From contig CM056740.1 in the NCBI GenBank assembly GCA_029844215.1, positions 24,533,873 through 24,597,872 of the forward strand: DNA of 64,000 nucleotides. Direction: 5' to 3'. Below the pieces are notes generated by a model. The model had not been told where the DNA came from. It worked only from the letters and a program-made list of their open reading frames with translations, and made no database searches. Both the position numbers and the translations under genes were made by a program. Source of the DNA: Przewalskia tangutica (lineage: Eukaryota; Streptophyta; Magnoliopsida; Solanales; Solanaceae). This document shows, piece after piece, positions 1-11,056 of the stretch (positions are counted from its first letter, which is position 1; every line of letters begins with the position of its first letter).

Positions 1-2190
1 GAGTGAAATACATTCCCGGTTCATCCCATGAACGCGGTAGTCGAGTGAAATACCATTTAAACGCTCCTTTAAGACAGATTAAGATAATACCATATTTTCC
101 CTTTAAAACAACTAAGGTAATATTATGCCCTTCTTGTTAAATCAAAACACTTTCCTTCTTAAAGTCAAGTAAAAACATTCTTTTTCAAAAGTTCAAGTTT
201 GCCTAACTTCAAATATTCACATCTCTTATTTTCGAAAGGTTTCATAGTTCATAGTCTTAATCATTTAATAACATAATTCTCTTTTAAAAACAGTTGAGTA
301 ATATATGTCTTATGTGTGAGTAGGTTATTCTTGTTTATAACAATCTTATGAAAACAGCCATGATCTAGGAAATGTAATACAATTTTGTCTTATCTTAGCT
401 TCTATGCAGATGGAGGTTTCTACTGGTTTTAATATCATTACTTATTTGTCAATACATTTTCCTTTATTAGCGCTGCAGTGGTTCGTTCGATACTTATTCT
501 CATTTCCGACATCAGTAAAACATTATTCTTTAAAAACCAAGTACTCATTACTCACGAATGAGGTTTCATACTTCTTAACAACTTTTATATCAATTCAGTT
601 AAGTCAAGTCTCTTATCTTTTAAGATTAAGTCTCTTAACTTCTAAAATCAATAAACCATTCTTTTTATTACTCTTAAGTCGTTATACCCAACTTCCCATA
701 AAGCTAGTATAACTCTTAACTTTCAAAACCAAGTGTTACTCTTCTTTCAAAACGGTTTCTTAATTCTTTTGAAATACTTCAAGATTCTTATTATTCAGGC
801 TTAAGTCAAAAGACATTGCCGTAAAACTACGTTCAGTTAACGCACGTACGTCTACCGTACTATATATATACATACTTTTAAAATATCATGCTCAAGAGTA
901 TAGGAAGAATCACATACCTCGCGACGATTATCGACTATTAGCAAATATCTCCAACGTACTGTAATCCTGCTAGCCTTTTCCACCATTCGAGTAGAATACG
1001 CTACTTGCAGTACTTCAACCTATATCGGTCATATAAGTCTATCAACGTCTAGACTATTCTGAAAAACATTTCTAGATACAGATTCCTTTATTCTACGGAA
1101 AATTGGGCAGCACTTCCCTACCCGCCAAACTACACAAGTTCATCAGAATACAAATTCCATGTAAGTACAGTTTAAATCTTCTTCTTTAATATTCTTCTGA
1201 TGTGATTTCAGTTCAATTCCTTCTCTGTAATATCCTTCTATTACAGTTCAATTCTCTTCTGTAATATCCTTCTATTTCTCTTATATTCATTTCTATACTA
1301 CTACAGTATGTAATTTCCAATTACACTAGAAGGATAGGATTATTTACCTTGATAAGCCCAAAATTATCCAAGATTAAATGTCGATCCTGAGCAAGGTTTA
1401 GCTCCTACTCCGTGCGCTCCAACCCGCTCCAAACAACCCTTAAAAGTTCTACGCAACTTCTTCTTAATACTTCAACCCGCTATGAAGATTTCCTTAGGGT
1501 TTCGTTTTTGTGACTGAAGGGAAGTATAATAGTATTTCTGGGCTTTTAGTATAGAGGTAACTTTAGAAAGTACTACAAGGTATTTGGGCTAAAGTATTTG
1601 GGAATAGTAACAACACTTAGAGAATACTTTTCTACCAAGGGGTATTTATACGAGAACCACTTTTAAGAGGGGTTGCCTCGCATTGGGCTTCACAAAGGGG
1701 GAGGGGGAAGGTAGGACGAAAACTACACAAAGGGGAGGGAGTATTTTCCTTGGAATTTCACAAGTGTGGATGAAGAATAAGTCTTCAACTAAGGGGGTAT
1801 TTATAGGACAACCAAGGGCCAAGATCAAGACAAGTGGTGGGCAAGTGTAGGGTGAGGATTTGGGCAAGTGTACCTTATCCATCTACCACCAAAATATCCT
1901 ACCTAACCCTTGACCAAAAACAAGGCCAAAAACGCCCAATGTTTCGTCCACTTTGAGGGTGACACATGTCACCCTCCCGTTGGTCCAAAATATTTCATCT
2001 CTCGGAAAAATCCGCAAAAATTATAAATGACATAGCCGTATTTTTCCCTTCGCAAAGTCCGGAAAATGTTTCGTCGGAAAACGACTCTTTTCGCTAGTTG
2101 TGCACAAATTTCGCCCCTTTGCCTACTTTAAGGCTAAAACTTTTGTACGTACGTCCTCACGTACATACTCTGAAAATACGGGGTATAACA
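1..2190 (-). mobile_element. Antisense gypsy LTR, partial at the window edge
   Basis: On the minus strand an LTR begins at 2190 with TGTTATACCCCG and runs leftwards out of the window. Its minus-strand TATAAATA (1798-1805) lies about 390 bases inside the LTR. Its first 200 bases resemble the LTR heads at 38713 and 53441 (same phrases around 2095-2190). The stretch 300-480 matches, in reverse, the block at 55140-55330. No polypurine tract follows on the right, so this is a 5' LTR of an element extending left, or a solo LTR. No gene is seen in it; the short open frames are not supported. Confidence 0.8.
1798..1805 (-). promoter_or_regulatory. TATA box of antisense LTR
   Basis: Minus-strand TATAAATA followed by CCCCC. 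The same box and C-run recur at an equivalent place in the other LTRs of the window, which supports a Pol II retrotransposon promoter. Confidence 0.6.
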
Positions 2191-3168
2191 GGAAGATCTT
2201 CTCTTTCTGGCAGACAATTTTAGATAACTTTGGCAGCGTTTCCTTTGTATCAACAATATCACCCAACACTATCACTCAATCAATCAGCAGCTACAACACT
2301 TATCACCCCCACACTTCACTCAAGAAGCTCCTGCACAACACCCTACACTCACCTCGTATACTCTTCCTCGAAATCTCACACCCAACTTCAACACCCCCAC
2401 ACACCTTCACAGATACACCACCTCCTCAAATCTACTACCTCCTCTGATTATAGTGAAACTTTCAAGAAAAGATAAAGGTTACCTTTGACGGTGTTCTTCA
2501 AGATTTTCTTGCTCCTAATGATGATTTGAGGCAATGGGATGAGGATTGTTGTTTAAGATGGTTAAGGGTTTAAGGAATTTAAGAACTTTGGTTGTGATTG
2601 GATTTAGTTTATGGAAGATTTTTAGGTAAAAGGTGGATTTTCGTGGGTTTTATGTAGAGGAAAGGTTTAGGTTTTGATTTGGAATGGGGAAAAATCGGAT
2701 TTTTGGGCTATTTTAACTTTTGGATTTCCGTCGCAGCGCTACCTCAGAATCAGCCATACGCCTAAATTATCAAGCTCTTCAACTTTCGCGCGCCCTCAAA
2801 TGGGTGTCGCGCGCCAAACTTCGTAACGGCAACTTGACCGCAGGGAAAGCGAGCGCAACTTGACCGCAGGAAAGGAGCTTTTTCGACTTTTAGCCATGCA
2901 CACAATCTCCCGCGCTTTTCGATCTTTTTTTGGCGTCGCGCTTTCCCGCGCCATACTCGCCATTTTTTGAAATCCTTTTTTTCTTTTGGCTTATCTTCGC
3001 CGCCTCCAAATTCTCGCCCCGCACTGCCATCACAACGCATAAACAATACCTCCGTGAGACTGTTCTAAGTAAAAACTAACTGCATTAAAGTAAATAATTT
3101 AAAATACCTTGGGTTGCCTCCCAAGTAGCGCTGTTTTTAACGTCTTTAGCCGGACGCAAGATCTTAAA
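2191..3168 (-). other. Gene-free flank, Athila-type 3' sequence in part
   Basis: I see no gene here. The part next to the protease remnant carries the motif GGGTTGCCTCCCAAG (3111-3125), which on the minus strand reads as the GGGAGGCAACCC signature common after the coding region of plant Athila-type gypsy elements. A GC-rich patch with repeated CGCGCG lies at 2785-3010. The left part (2191-2700) is AT-rich and unrecognised; it may be the target into which the LTR at 1-2190 inserted. Confidence 0.45.
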
Positions 3169-3928
3169 TCAAGAGGTGTGGGGTAGATTAACCCCACAAC
3201 CAATCCACTTCTTCAACATTTTCCTCTTTCTCCTTCTGTTTTTCTTCTTATAATTATTTTCAAGAGGAGGTTCAGTATCACTTACCTGCTTTGGCGGGCT
3301 TATCTCCCTTGTTGTAGCTTGCACTGGCTCACACGAAGTTCTGACAGTGTTAATTGCAAAGCACCTGCTCATGACTGGGGGTTCAATAACGTGTTTGAAC
3401 ACTTTGAACACCATCTCTTCACTTTCTACTCTCAGTGTCAGCTCGCCCTTCTCTACGTCAATTAGGGCTCTCCCTGTTGCCAAGAACGGTCTCCCCAATA
3501 TGATGGGAATCTCCTTATCTTCCTCCATATCAAGGATGAGGAAATCCGCAGGGAAGAAGAATTTTCCCACTTTAACTAGGACATCCTCAATCTTCCCCCT
3601 GGGATGCACCACTGTTCTATCTGCTAACTGCAAGCTCACAGTGGTTAGTTTGGCTTCACCTAACTCCAACCGTTTAAAAACAGACAAGGGCATCAAATTT
3701 ATACTAGCCCCCAAGTCACAAATGACCCTATTACATGTTACCCTGCCAATCGTACGGCAAAGTGTAAAGCTCTCGGTCCTTGAGTTTAGGGCAATTTCTT
3801 CGCAAGATGGCATCAGATTCCTCTGCTGCCACCACCTCGTATTCTGCCAACTTCTTCTTCTTTCCCAGAATTTCCTTCATAAATTTAAAGTAAGTAGGCA
3901 TTTGCTCCAATGCCTCGATGAAGGGTAT
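3169..3928 (-). pseudogene. Athila-type gag C-terminus and aspartic protease remnant
   Basis: Minus-strand reading gives the end of an Athila-type Gag (EALEQMPTYFKFMKEILG near 3900) followed by a retropepsin-like domain with DLGASINLMPLSVF (about 3700) and IILGRPFLATGRALIDV (about 3500). In this family the protease cleaves the Gag-Pol polyprotein in the virus-like particle, and the DLGAS form of the active site is usual for Athila. Gag and protease are in different frames, with a shift near 3765-3785. The protease frame ends at 3169 in a basic tail and is followed directly by the post-coding GGGAGGCAACCC motif, so RT, RNase H and integrase are absent. The right end is cut by insertion of gypsy element 1 at 3929. 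The fragment is clearly non-functional. Family assignment is fairly sure; the internal deletion is inferred. Confidence 0.8.
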
Positions 3929-4353
3929 TGTTATACCCCGTAGTTCTGGCCATGCGTATGAGAACGTACGAAAGGGATTAAGACTTAAAATTTTAGAAAG
4001 ATAGGTTGACGGATTGTTTCGGACGGGTTTTTAGTCAACTTTGAGGCGGGTTATGTCCAGTTGCAGTATGAGTCCCTAGGTGTTTCAAAGGCCTAGTACG
4101 TAGTTCATTGAGTCTAGTTTCCAACGCAACAAACCGTTCGTCGATAGGATATCAGAGTAGAAAGTTATGGAAGTTACAAGTTCAATCGGACGTAAAAATA
4201 TTTCGGCCAGAGCTGCAGCCGCGCCTAAGTATCAAGAGCCTCAGATGTTTCAGCCGCGCGCCGAGGCGGTTCTCATGAGGCCGGGGAAAATCGAATCGCT
4301 TTGTTTTAAAGGGCCATGGGGGTGACAAGTGTCCCCATCTGATTTTGCATGTC

Positions 4354-4385
4354 CTATTTATTGACCAAGTCTTGAAGACTTGGTC
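4354..4385 (+). promoter_or_regulatory. TATA-like box with adjoining perfect dyad in LTR
   Basis: CTATTTATT (4354-4362) is directly followed by GACCAAGTCTT-G-AAGACTTGGTC (4363-4385), a perfect 11-base inverted repeat around one base. The partner LTR has the same pair at 21475-21497. The position, about 430 bases into the LTR, is where the U3 promoter and transcript start would be expected. Confidence 0.45.
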
Positions 4386-5717
4386 ATTCTTCAAGCTCTC
4401 CTCTCTCTCTAAAATTAAAAGCTCTCCCTTCTCTCTAGAAAATCAAGAAGAAATCAAAGCTTGAGAAAAATCTGAAAAAGGTGGTAAGAAGGAAACATGT
4501 TGGCAAGCTTATAGGAGGTTTTGTGGAGGTGATTGTGGAAAGGAGGCTAGTGAATTTGTTGGATTAAATTGGGTAAGCTCTAAGGTAACAATCCTTTCTC
4601 TTTTTGCTAGTTTATTGTGTTGCATGTGAAGAAGAAATGACTTGTAGTTGTAAATATTGCTCTTAGATAAATTGCATGTGAGAAATATGATTTGGGTTTG
4701 AAAGGATTGAATAAGGTTAGTATGAAAGCATGTTATAGCCAAGTTACTACCTTTAACTTGTTGATTTAGTTAGTATGCATTGTGGGGCAAAATTTTACAC
4801 ATCCAAGATTAGGTGTGTAATCCCCTTTGAATTGTTTGGATTGTTGGGCTTTAAAAGTGGCGTTTGGATGTTGAATTCGGACCTTGAAAAGGTAGCAAAG
4901 TATGTAGAAACAAAGAAAATGCTGTCCAATTTTTCCGTAGAATTTAGTGACTTTGCACTTGGAATATTCTACGTTGAAGCTAGAGGTTAATAAACGTATT
5001 ATGGTCATTATAGGTTGACGTACTACGTGCGGTATATTGGACTTAGTAAGTGGATTGACTCGAAGAGGCATGTGGAACTTTCCTATCTCTTGAGCATGAA
5101 TAGTTTTACCTATATAGTACGGTAGACGTACAAGACCTTGGTATCCTTTACTCATTTTTAAAGTGTCCAAGTCGGTGGAGTTAGGGGGTTTACTCACTTC
5201 TTTAAAAGTAGTAAGGATGTCTTGAGTTTTCAAGGTTAAGGGACTTGAAGTGTTTTTAAGTATATGATACTTGTTCCGTTTTAAATCTACAAGTCCTTTG
5301 GATGTAGGAAAATGTAATTTACTTATAGTATGAAGTTAATATAACGACTTTATGTGAAGTTGGTTATATTAGCCTTATGGAAAGTTAAAAAGAGAGATTT
5401 ACCCTAAGTAAAATAAGTAAGGATAAATGACGTGAATTAATGGAAGGCAAATTGATTTTAAGGCATCAATTGCCTAAGGTTTTAAAAGAGTAGAAGTACA
5501 TAGTACTTTGGGTTAAATTTCCGGATTTCATAAAGACATGTTAGTGCCTTAAGTAAACTAAAATGAGAATGTATATGAACAAGACTAATAAGAAGTTAGG
5601 GGTTTCTTAACTTGCTTATGTTATGTATGATAGCCGGTTTGTGCTAGTGATATATTGTTCGTTACGGGGTCATTCCCCGGGTTGTGGCATTTGCATATTC
5701 CGTGGATTTGCTACCCA

Positions 5718-5850
5718 CGATGCGAGGAATACCTCATGCGAGTCCGTAGGGCTCATGCGGGTGAAATAGTCCCATGCGGGCGGGTACAACCTATGCGAGG
5801 AATACCTCATGCGGGTCCACACGACCCATGCGGGTGAAATAGTCCTGCGA
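5718..5850 (+). repeat. ATGCGGG short tandem repeat in LTR
   Basis: Two copies of a block of about 73 bases (ATGCGAGG at 5720 and 5793), each made of several ATGCGRG words set among AATACCTC and GAAATAGTCC. Relatives lie in antisense at 11870-12090 and 17640-17880 and in sense at 49590-49795. Confidence 0.7.
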
Positions 5851-6463
5851 GTAGGATTGCTTAATGACATCTGCGGTGGGCGACCTGCTTTGATCATGAG
5901 CTTCCTATTTTCGTGCAAGATAGTATATGCTTGATATTCTCATTATTAGTAAGGCACGTTGTTCTCAGAATTGATTATCATACATGTCTCCGCTATTTAG
6001 ACTTACGAGGTATTTTCGTGATTTTCCGCCGCATACTTAGTACATATTATGCAGATCGAATTTCCTGGGCCGCTCATGCCGCAGGCGGTAAGGTGTGGTG
6101 GATCCTCATTCTTAGGATCACCGGTCCGTGTCGAAGCTCCATTCCTCCGAGGCTTGTTTTGTTGGTACGGTTTTTCCCGATGCTATAGGTATTATGTACA
6201 TTCAGGTACGGCGGCCCGCCCCGCCACGGTTGTTTCTTAGAGGTCTGTAGTCACGGTTGTGGTTTGGGCTGTAAGAACAAGTTGTACTGTTTACTTTTGA
6301 TTAAGTTTATTCTATGAAAGGCGGCCTTGTCGGCTTGCCAGTGATGTTTACTATCTACAGGTTATGTGTTATGTATGTTTCACTGCTATTCTCTGATGTA
6401 TACCTGAACGGGGTGCCCCGGTAGGGCACCATTCGCGGCCCCGGGGTCGGATCGCGACAAAAG

Positions 6464-6475
6464 TGGTATCAGAGC
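6464..6475 (+). promoter_or_regulatory. Primer-binding site, initiator tRNA-Met type
   Basis: TGGTATCAGAGC lies four bases after the LTR end. It is complementary to the 3' end of plant initiator tRNA-Met and is the usual minus-strand primer site of chromoviruses. Confidence 0.9.
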
Positions 6476-6661
6476 AGTTTGTCCTCGGAAAGTGTCTATG
6501 CATCGCGGTTCAGTGTAGTCTTGATTATCGGTGTGTTGTGCACCACATCTATAGTCGAGGTCGCAGGATATTTAGGATTGGTTTCATTCTTTCACTCTAA
6601 GATCGCAATGTAGCCGATGCTATAGGTTGAACTCCTCCGATATTTTCTTTATGTATCGCTT

Positions 6662-7546
6662 ATGCCTCCACGCAAGGCAACCGCGCCCGAAGGCGGCGCA
6701 CCGGCGGAGCCGCTAGTAGACGCGAGGGTCACGCAGGCACAGCCCGCCTTTACCTGAGATGATGTTTCGAGCGGCGAGTTCCACGACGTCGCCACCTCGC
6801 CGGAGTTCGGCAAGAACAACGGCCATCGAGACCGCGTACTGAGCCTCAGCCCCACGTGGGCTGAGTATAGAGATTACGGGGAGAAGATCCGGTTATTAAC
6901 CAACATAGTAGCGTGGCAAGACCGACAGAGCGGTGGTCAACCCTGTGAGCCGAAGCCACTTGATTCGGGACTTTCTGGGTTGTCATCCACCCGAGTTCTA
7001 TGGTTCGAGATCCGAGAAGGATCTCAGGAGTTTGTTCGGCAGTTACAGCGGACTATGCAGGTGCTTAGGGCCTCGGAGACTGAGTCCGTCATGCTAGCCT
7101 CTTACCGGTTACGCGATATTGCGTTGAACTGGTTTGAGTCATGGGAGTTGTCTAGAGGTGAGGATACTCTTCCAGCTGTTTGGGAGGAGTTCACAGAGGT
7201 CTTCCTGGATCACTTCTTGCCTCCTGAGATGAGGAGAGCCCGCGTGGATAGATTCTTGACCTTGAGGCAGAATGGGAGGACTATCAGAGAGTACAGCCTG
7301 GAGTTTGACTCATTGGCCAGGTATGCGCACACCATTGTAGCTGACATGGCAGACAGGGTTCATCGCTATGTGATGGGGCTAGACCGTCATATGATTACTG
7401 CATGCTTGGGGGTGGCTCTTCAGCCAGGTATGGATATTGCTAGGATGCAGGCGTATGCGCAGGGGATAGAGGACAGAGAGAGGGAGGATCAGCTAGACTG
7501 CATCACCCAAGAGGGCCGTGATAGCAGAGTCTCGTGGCGCTTTTGA
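6662..7546 (+). pseudogene. gag (capsid) of gypsy element 1, broken
   Basis: Gag forms the virus-like particle. The start ATGCCTCCACGCAAGG (MPPRKA) at 6662 lies about 200 bases after the LTR, as in elements B and E. The first frame stops near 6757. Capsid coding resumes in the open frame 6980-7546, with SETESVMLASYRLRDIALNW, the F..HFLPPEMR...F..LRQ region and REYSLEFDSLARYA, which are hallmarks of the Retrotrans_gag domain. The stretch 6757-6980 is scrambled by small indels, while 6980-7546 is clean over 188 codons. The initial break may be due to sequencing error at CHG sites. The pattern is typical of Tekay/Del-like Gag in eudicots. Confidence 0.85.
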
Positions 7547-8481
7547 GGCGACACCTCAGCAGACTAGGTCCACATTTCAGCTAGCACAGAGTGCTCCTTC
7601 TCGGTTTTCGGCGGGAGGTCCGATCACCGGTCATTCAGAGTAGGTCGTGGCTCCGTGACTTCTGGAGTTTCCAGGAGGCAGACTGCCACCGATCAAGACC
7701 ACCCATATCTTGGTGTGCTCGACGCGTAGGTCTCACCTGTGCGAGTGTCGTGTTCCTCCAGAGCTTGTTACTCTTGTGACGCAGGCCATTTGAAGAGAGA
7801 TTGTCCGACCAGAGGTGGCGGGAGTGTTATGGTTCAGCCAACAGGGTCAGTTGCTGGATCTTCGTCTTCGACGGTTATGCTCCCCGGAGGGCAGGGTGTT
7901 CACCGGCCAGCAGGCCGCGGCAGGGGTCGTGGCCGTCCAGCCCCGGTCCTCGTAACCGCATTTATGCTATGTCCACCGCCGTGACCGTGAGGCGCCCTGC
8001 ATGTCGCCACAGTACATTATTGGTTTCATGCTGTGATGTATATGCTTTGATAGATCCAGGTTCTACCTTGTCCTATATATCTCCTCATATTGCTGGTAGA
8101 ATAGGGATAGAGCCCGAGTCCATAAAACCTTTTGAGGTGGCTACGCCAGTAGGTAATTCGGTGGTAGCCGAGCGGGTATATAAGGCTTGCCCAGTGACTA
8201 TATACGGTCGTCAGACTCTAGCCGACTTGATAGAGTTGGATATGACGGACTTTGATGTGATTATGGGTATGGATTGGCTAGCATCTTGCTATGCCAATGT
8301 GGACTGTAGAGAGAGATTGGTACGATTCCAGTTTCCTGGTGAGCCGGTTATCGAGTGGAAGGGGAATACTGCGTCGCCGAGGGGTAGGTTTATTTCTTAC
8401 CTCAAGGCTAGGAAGATGGTGCGGAAGGGGTATATCTACCATATGGTTCGGGTATTCGATACTGAGGCCGAGATACCGTAA
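7547..8481 (+). pseudogene. gag zinc knuckle and aspartic protease of element 1
   Basis: A nucleocapsid zinc knuckle reads CYSCDAGHLKRDC (about 7770-7808). It is CX2CX3HX4C, one residue short of the usual CX2CX4HX4C. A Gly/Arg-rich linker follows, then the retropepsin domain with ALIDPGSTLSYIS (active site D-P-G-S-T codons at 8053-8067, replacing the usual D-S/T-G) and VIMGMDWLASCYANVDC. The protease matures the Gag-Pol polyprotein. The frame of 7801-8481 is open over 226 codons and ends in TAA at 8479-8481, just before the RT region that should be fused to it. Zinc knuckle and protease are in different frames. The identification is secure; the integrity is not. Confidence 0.85.
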
Positions 8482-9346
8482 CTTCCGGGCCCGGTCGTTA
8501 GAGAGTTTTCAGACGTATTCCCAGACGAGCTTCCGGGTATCCCTCCTGAGAGGGAGATTGAGTTTTGCATTGATATGTCGCCAGATACTCGACCGATATC
8601 TATTCCACCATACAGGATGGCACCTGCTGAGTTGAGGGAATTGAAAGACCAGCTGAAGGACTTGCTGGAAAAAGGCTTTATCAGGCCAAGTGTTTCTCCC
8701 TGGGGAGCGCCAGTGTTATTTGTAAAGAAGAAGGATGGGACGCCAGATGTGTGTTGATTACAAAATGAATAAGGTAACTATCAAAAACCGATACCCCCTT
8801 CCCAGGATTGATGATTTGTTTGACCAGTTGCAGGGTGCAAGGTGTTTTTCCAAGATAGACCTGCGGTTTGGTTATCATCAGGTGCGAGTTAGAGAGGCAT
8901 ATATGACTGCATTCAGGACCCGGTATGGGCACTATGAGTTCAGGGTAATGTCTTTCGGGTTGACTAACGCCCCAGCAGTATTCATGGATTTGATTAACCG
9001 GGTGTTCAAACCATTCTTGGATATGTTCGTTATAGTATTCATTGATGATATCCTGGTTTATTCGCGCACAGAGCAGGAACATGCAGACCATTTGAGGGCG
9101 GTGTTGGGAGTCCTCCGGGACCGGCAGTTGTATGCCAAGTTCTCGAAATACGAGTTTTGGATGGCTTCAGTGGCTTTCTTAGGGCATGTTATCGGGGCCG
9201 ATGACATTCAGGTTGATACAACAAAGATTGAGGCAGTCAAGATTTGGCCTAGACCCACTACACCGACGGAGGTGCGCAACTTTTTGGGCCTTACGGGTTA
9301 TTATCGGAGATTTGTGGAGAAGTTTGCGTCCATCTCAAGACTTTGA
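8482..9346 (+). pseudogene. Reverse transcriptase domain of element 1
   Basis: The N-terminal part includes FPDELPGIPPEREIEF and KGFIRPSVSPWGAPVLFVKK (8500-8735). The palm follows in the frame 8735-9346, with NRYPLPRIDDLFDQLQGA, FSKIDLRFGYHQ, SFGLTNAPAVFMDLINRVF and the catalytic FIDDILVYS (about 9038-9065). It copies the element's RNA into DNA. A small frame change near 8735-8757 separates the two parts, but all catalytic motifs, including the two Asp of IDD, are present. The sequence type is Ty3/gypsy chromovirus. It continues into a badly decayed RNase H region. Confidence 0.9.
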
Positions 9347-9815
9347 CTAGCCGACTGAAATCGCCTATGTTCGGTGGGACGGATGCTTGTGAGGAGAGTT
9401 TCCGCCATCAAGGAGAAATTGACGACCGCCTCACCTTACTCTTCCGCAGGGTTTAGACGGATATGTGGTTTATTGTGACGCGTGCCGGTGCTTGGAGCGC
9501 AGATCGATGCAAAGACGACATAGTTATAACTTACGATCTCGACACCGTGAAGCATGAGAAGAACTATCCCACACATGACTTAGAGTTGGCGCAGTGATTC
9601 ATGCCTCAAGATCCGGAGACATTATTTATATGGAGTTCATGTGGATATTTACACGCACCACAAGAGTCTCCAAGATATCTTCACCGCAGGAGCCGAACTT
9701 GCGCAGACGGTAGTTGGAGCTGCTTAAGGATTACGATGTCGATATCCTATACCACCCAGGGAAGGCTAATGTCGTTGCAGATGCCCTTAGTCGCAGATCG
9801 ATGGGTATTCTGTCA
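9347..9815 (+). pseudogene. RNase H region of element 1, heavily corrupted
   Basis: Recognisable words in shifting frames mark RNase H: DGYVVYCDA-like coding near 9455-9485, KNYPTHDLEL near 9560-9590, the YGVHVDIYTHHKSLQDIFT region at 9630-9690, and LLKDYDVDILYHPGKANVVADALSRR at 9718-9800 in an open frame. This domain degrades the RNA strand during reverse transcription. Indels occur every few tens of bases between 9347 and 9715, while the RT before and the connection domain after are nearly clean. That abrupt change in quality is odd for random decay. Confidence 0.75.
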
Positions 9816-11056
9816 GGTGTGCAGCTAGAGAAAAGGGGCATGGTCCGCGAGTTGCATCAGCTAGTGAGCCTTGGGGTTCGTTTGATTGGTTCTGATAGTA
9901 ATGGAGTTCGGGTTCGAGAGGTTGCCGAGTCTTCCATCGTCGAGGAGGTGAAGAGGCGACAGTATGTGGATCCGATTATGGTACGGTATCGAGATGCAGC
10001 TCTTCAGGAAGAGAAGAGTCTATTTGAGGTAGCGCCTGATGGGGTGCTAAGATTTTAGGGCCGGTTGTGTGTTCCCGATGTGACAGGGCTTCGTCAGCAG
10101 ATTCTGGGGGGAGGCACACAGTGCACGTTATTCTATTCATCCGGGGTCGACTAAGATGTACCATGACCTCAGATGTGTGTATTGGTGGGATGGCCTGAAG
10201 AGGGACGTTGCGGAGTTTGTGGCGCAGTGTCCGAATTGTCAGCAGGTCAAGGTGGAGCACCAGAAGCCTGGTGGGTTGTTGCAGATGATAGAGATTCCGA
10301 CATGGAAGTGGGAGGTGATCATTATGGATTTTATTACAGGGTTACCTCACACTCAGAGGAAGCATGATTCCATCTGGGTTATTGTCGACAGGCTGATGAA
10401 ATCAGCCCACTTTCTGCCAGTCAGGACGACTTTTTCGGCCGAGGATTATGCTAGATTGTATATCAGAGAGATTGTGAGACTGCACGGAGTGCCTCTATCG
10501 ATCATTTCGCATAGGAGCCCGCTTCGCTAACTTCTCGAGGTCTTTCCGTATGGGATTAGGGACACAGTGAGTCTCGATCGCGCTTCATCCTCGCATCGAC
10601 GGACAGGCCGAGCGTACTATCCAGACCCTTGAGGATATGCTGCGGGCTTGTGTTATTGATTTCAGAGGTAGCTGGGAGGATCATTTACATCTTGTGGAGT
10701 TTGCATATAACAACAGCTACCATTCTAGTATCCAGATGGCGCCTTATGAGGCCTTATACGGGAGGAAGTGCAGATCACCGATAGGCTGGTTTGAGGTGGG
10801 AGAAGTTCAGTTGGTCGGGCCAGATTTGATTCAGCAGGCTGTGGATAAGGTGAAACTTATCCAGGAGCGGTTATTGTCAGCTCAGAGTCGACATAAGTCG
10901 TATGCAGATCATCGGCGTCGACACTTAGAGTTTGAGGTAGATGATTGGGTCTTCCTGAAGGTATCACCCATGAAGGGCGTGATGAGATTTGGGAAGAAGG
11001 GGAAACTTAGCCCAAGGTACATTGGGCCTTATCAGATTGTCCGTAGGGTAGGCAAG
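9816..11056 (+). pseudogene. Integrase of element 1, interrupted by element A
   Basis: An RNase H-IN linker leads to the H2C2 zinc-binding part, whose second half is visible (CPNC at 10228-10239). The catalytic core follows: WEVIIMDFITGLP (first Asp at about 10326), VDRLMKSAHFLPVRTTFSAE, YIREIVRLHGVP, then the region expected to hold the second Asp, which is corrupted at about 10505-10525. The GQ.ERTIQTLEDML segment with the catalytic Glu lies near 10609. The GPY/F module, GKLSPRYIGPYQIVRRVGK, ends at 11056, where element A inserts. Integrase joins the cDNA to the genome. The rest of the C-terminus resumes at 20516. Breaks lie at about 10058, 10140 and 10530-10637. Confidence 0.88.

Larger units (their letters stand above)
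3929..6459 (+). mobile_element. 5' LTR of autonomous gypsy element 1
   Basis: The LTR starts TGTTATACCCCGTAG at 3929 and ends GATCGCGACA at 6459 (2531 bases), followed at once by a primer-binding site. Its partner starts at 20930. It has the TG...CA ends of Ty3/gypsy LTRs. Inside are a TATA-like box with a dyad at 4354-4385, a paired ATATAAC/CTTTATG block around 5340-5385, and ATGCGGG repeats at 5720-5850. It interrupts the Athila remnant. Compared with the 3' LTR it lacks about 110 bases of GCGCGC-rich sequence (position about 4190-4320). Confidence 0.9.

Noticed and set aside
2100..2447. 115-codon plus-strand open frame at the LTR border
   Set aside because: It crosses the LTR end into flanking sequence, is of low complexity (Thr/Ser/His/Pro-rich), and has no supporting motif.
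4766..5233. 155-codon minus-strand open frame in the 5' LTR of element 1, also 155 codons in the 3' LTR (21877-22344)
   Set aside because: The two LTRs were identical at insertion and remain similar, so equal length is expected by descent. The frame is antisense to the element and has no domain I recognise.
5718..5850. ATGCGGG repeats as a CRISPR-like array
   Set aside because: Units are short and irregular, there are no unique spacers of constant size, and the context is a plant retrotransposon LTR.
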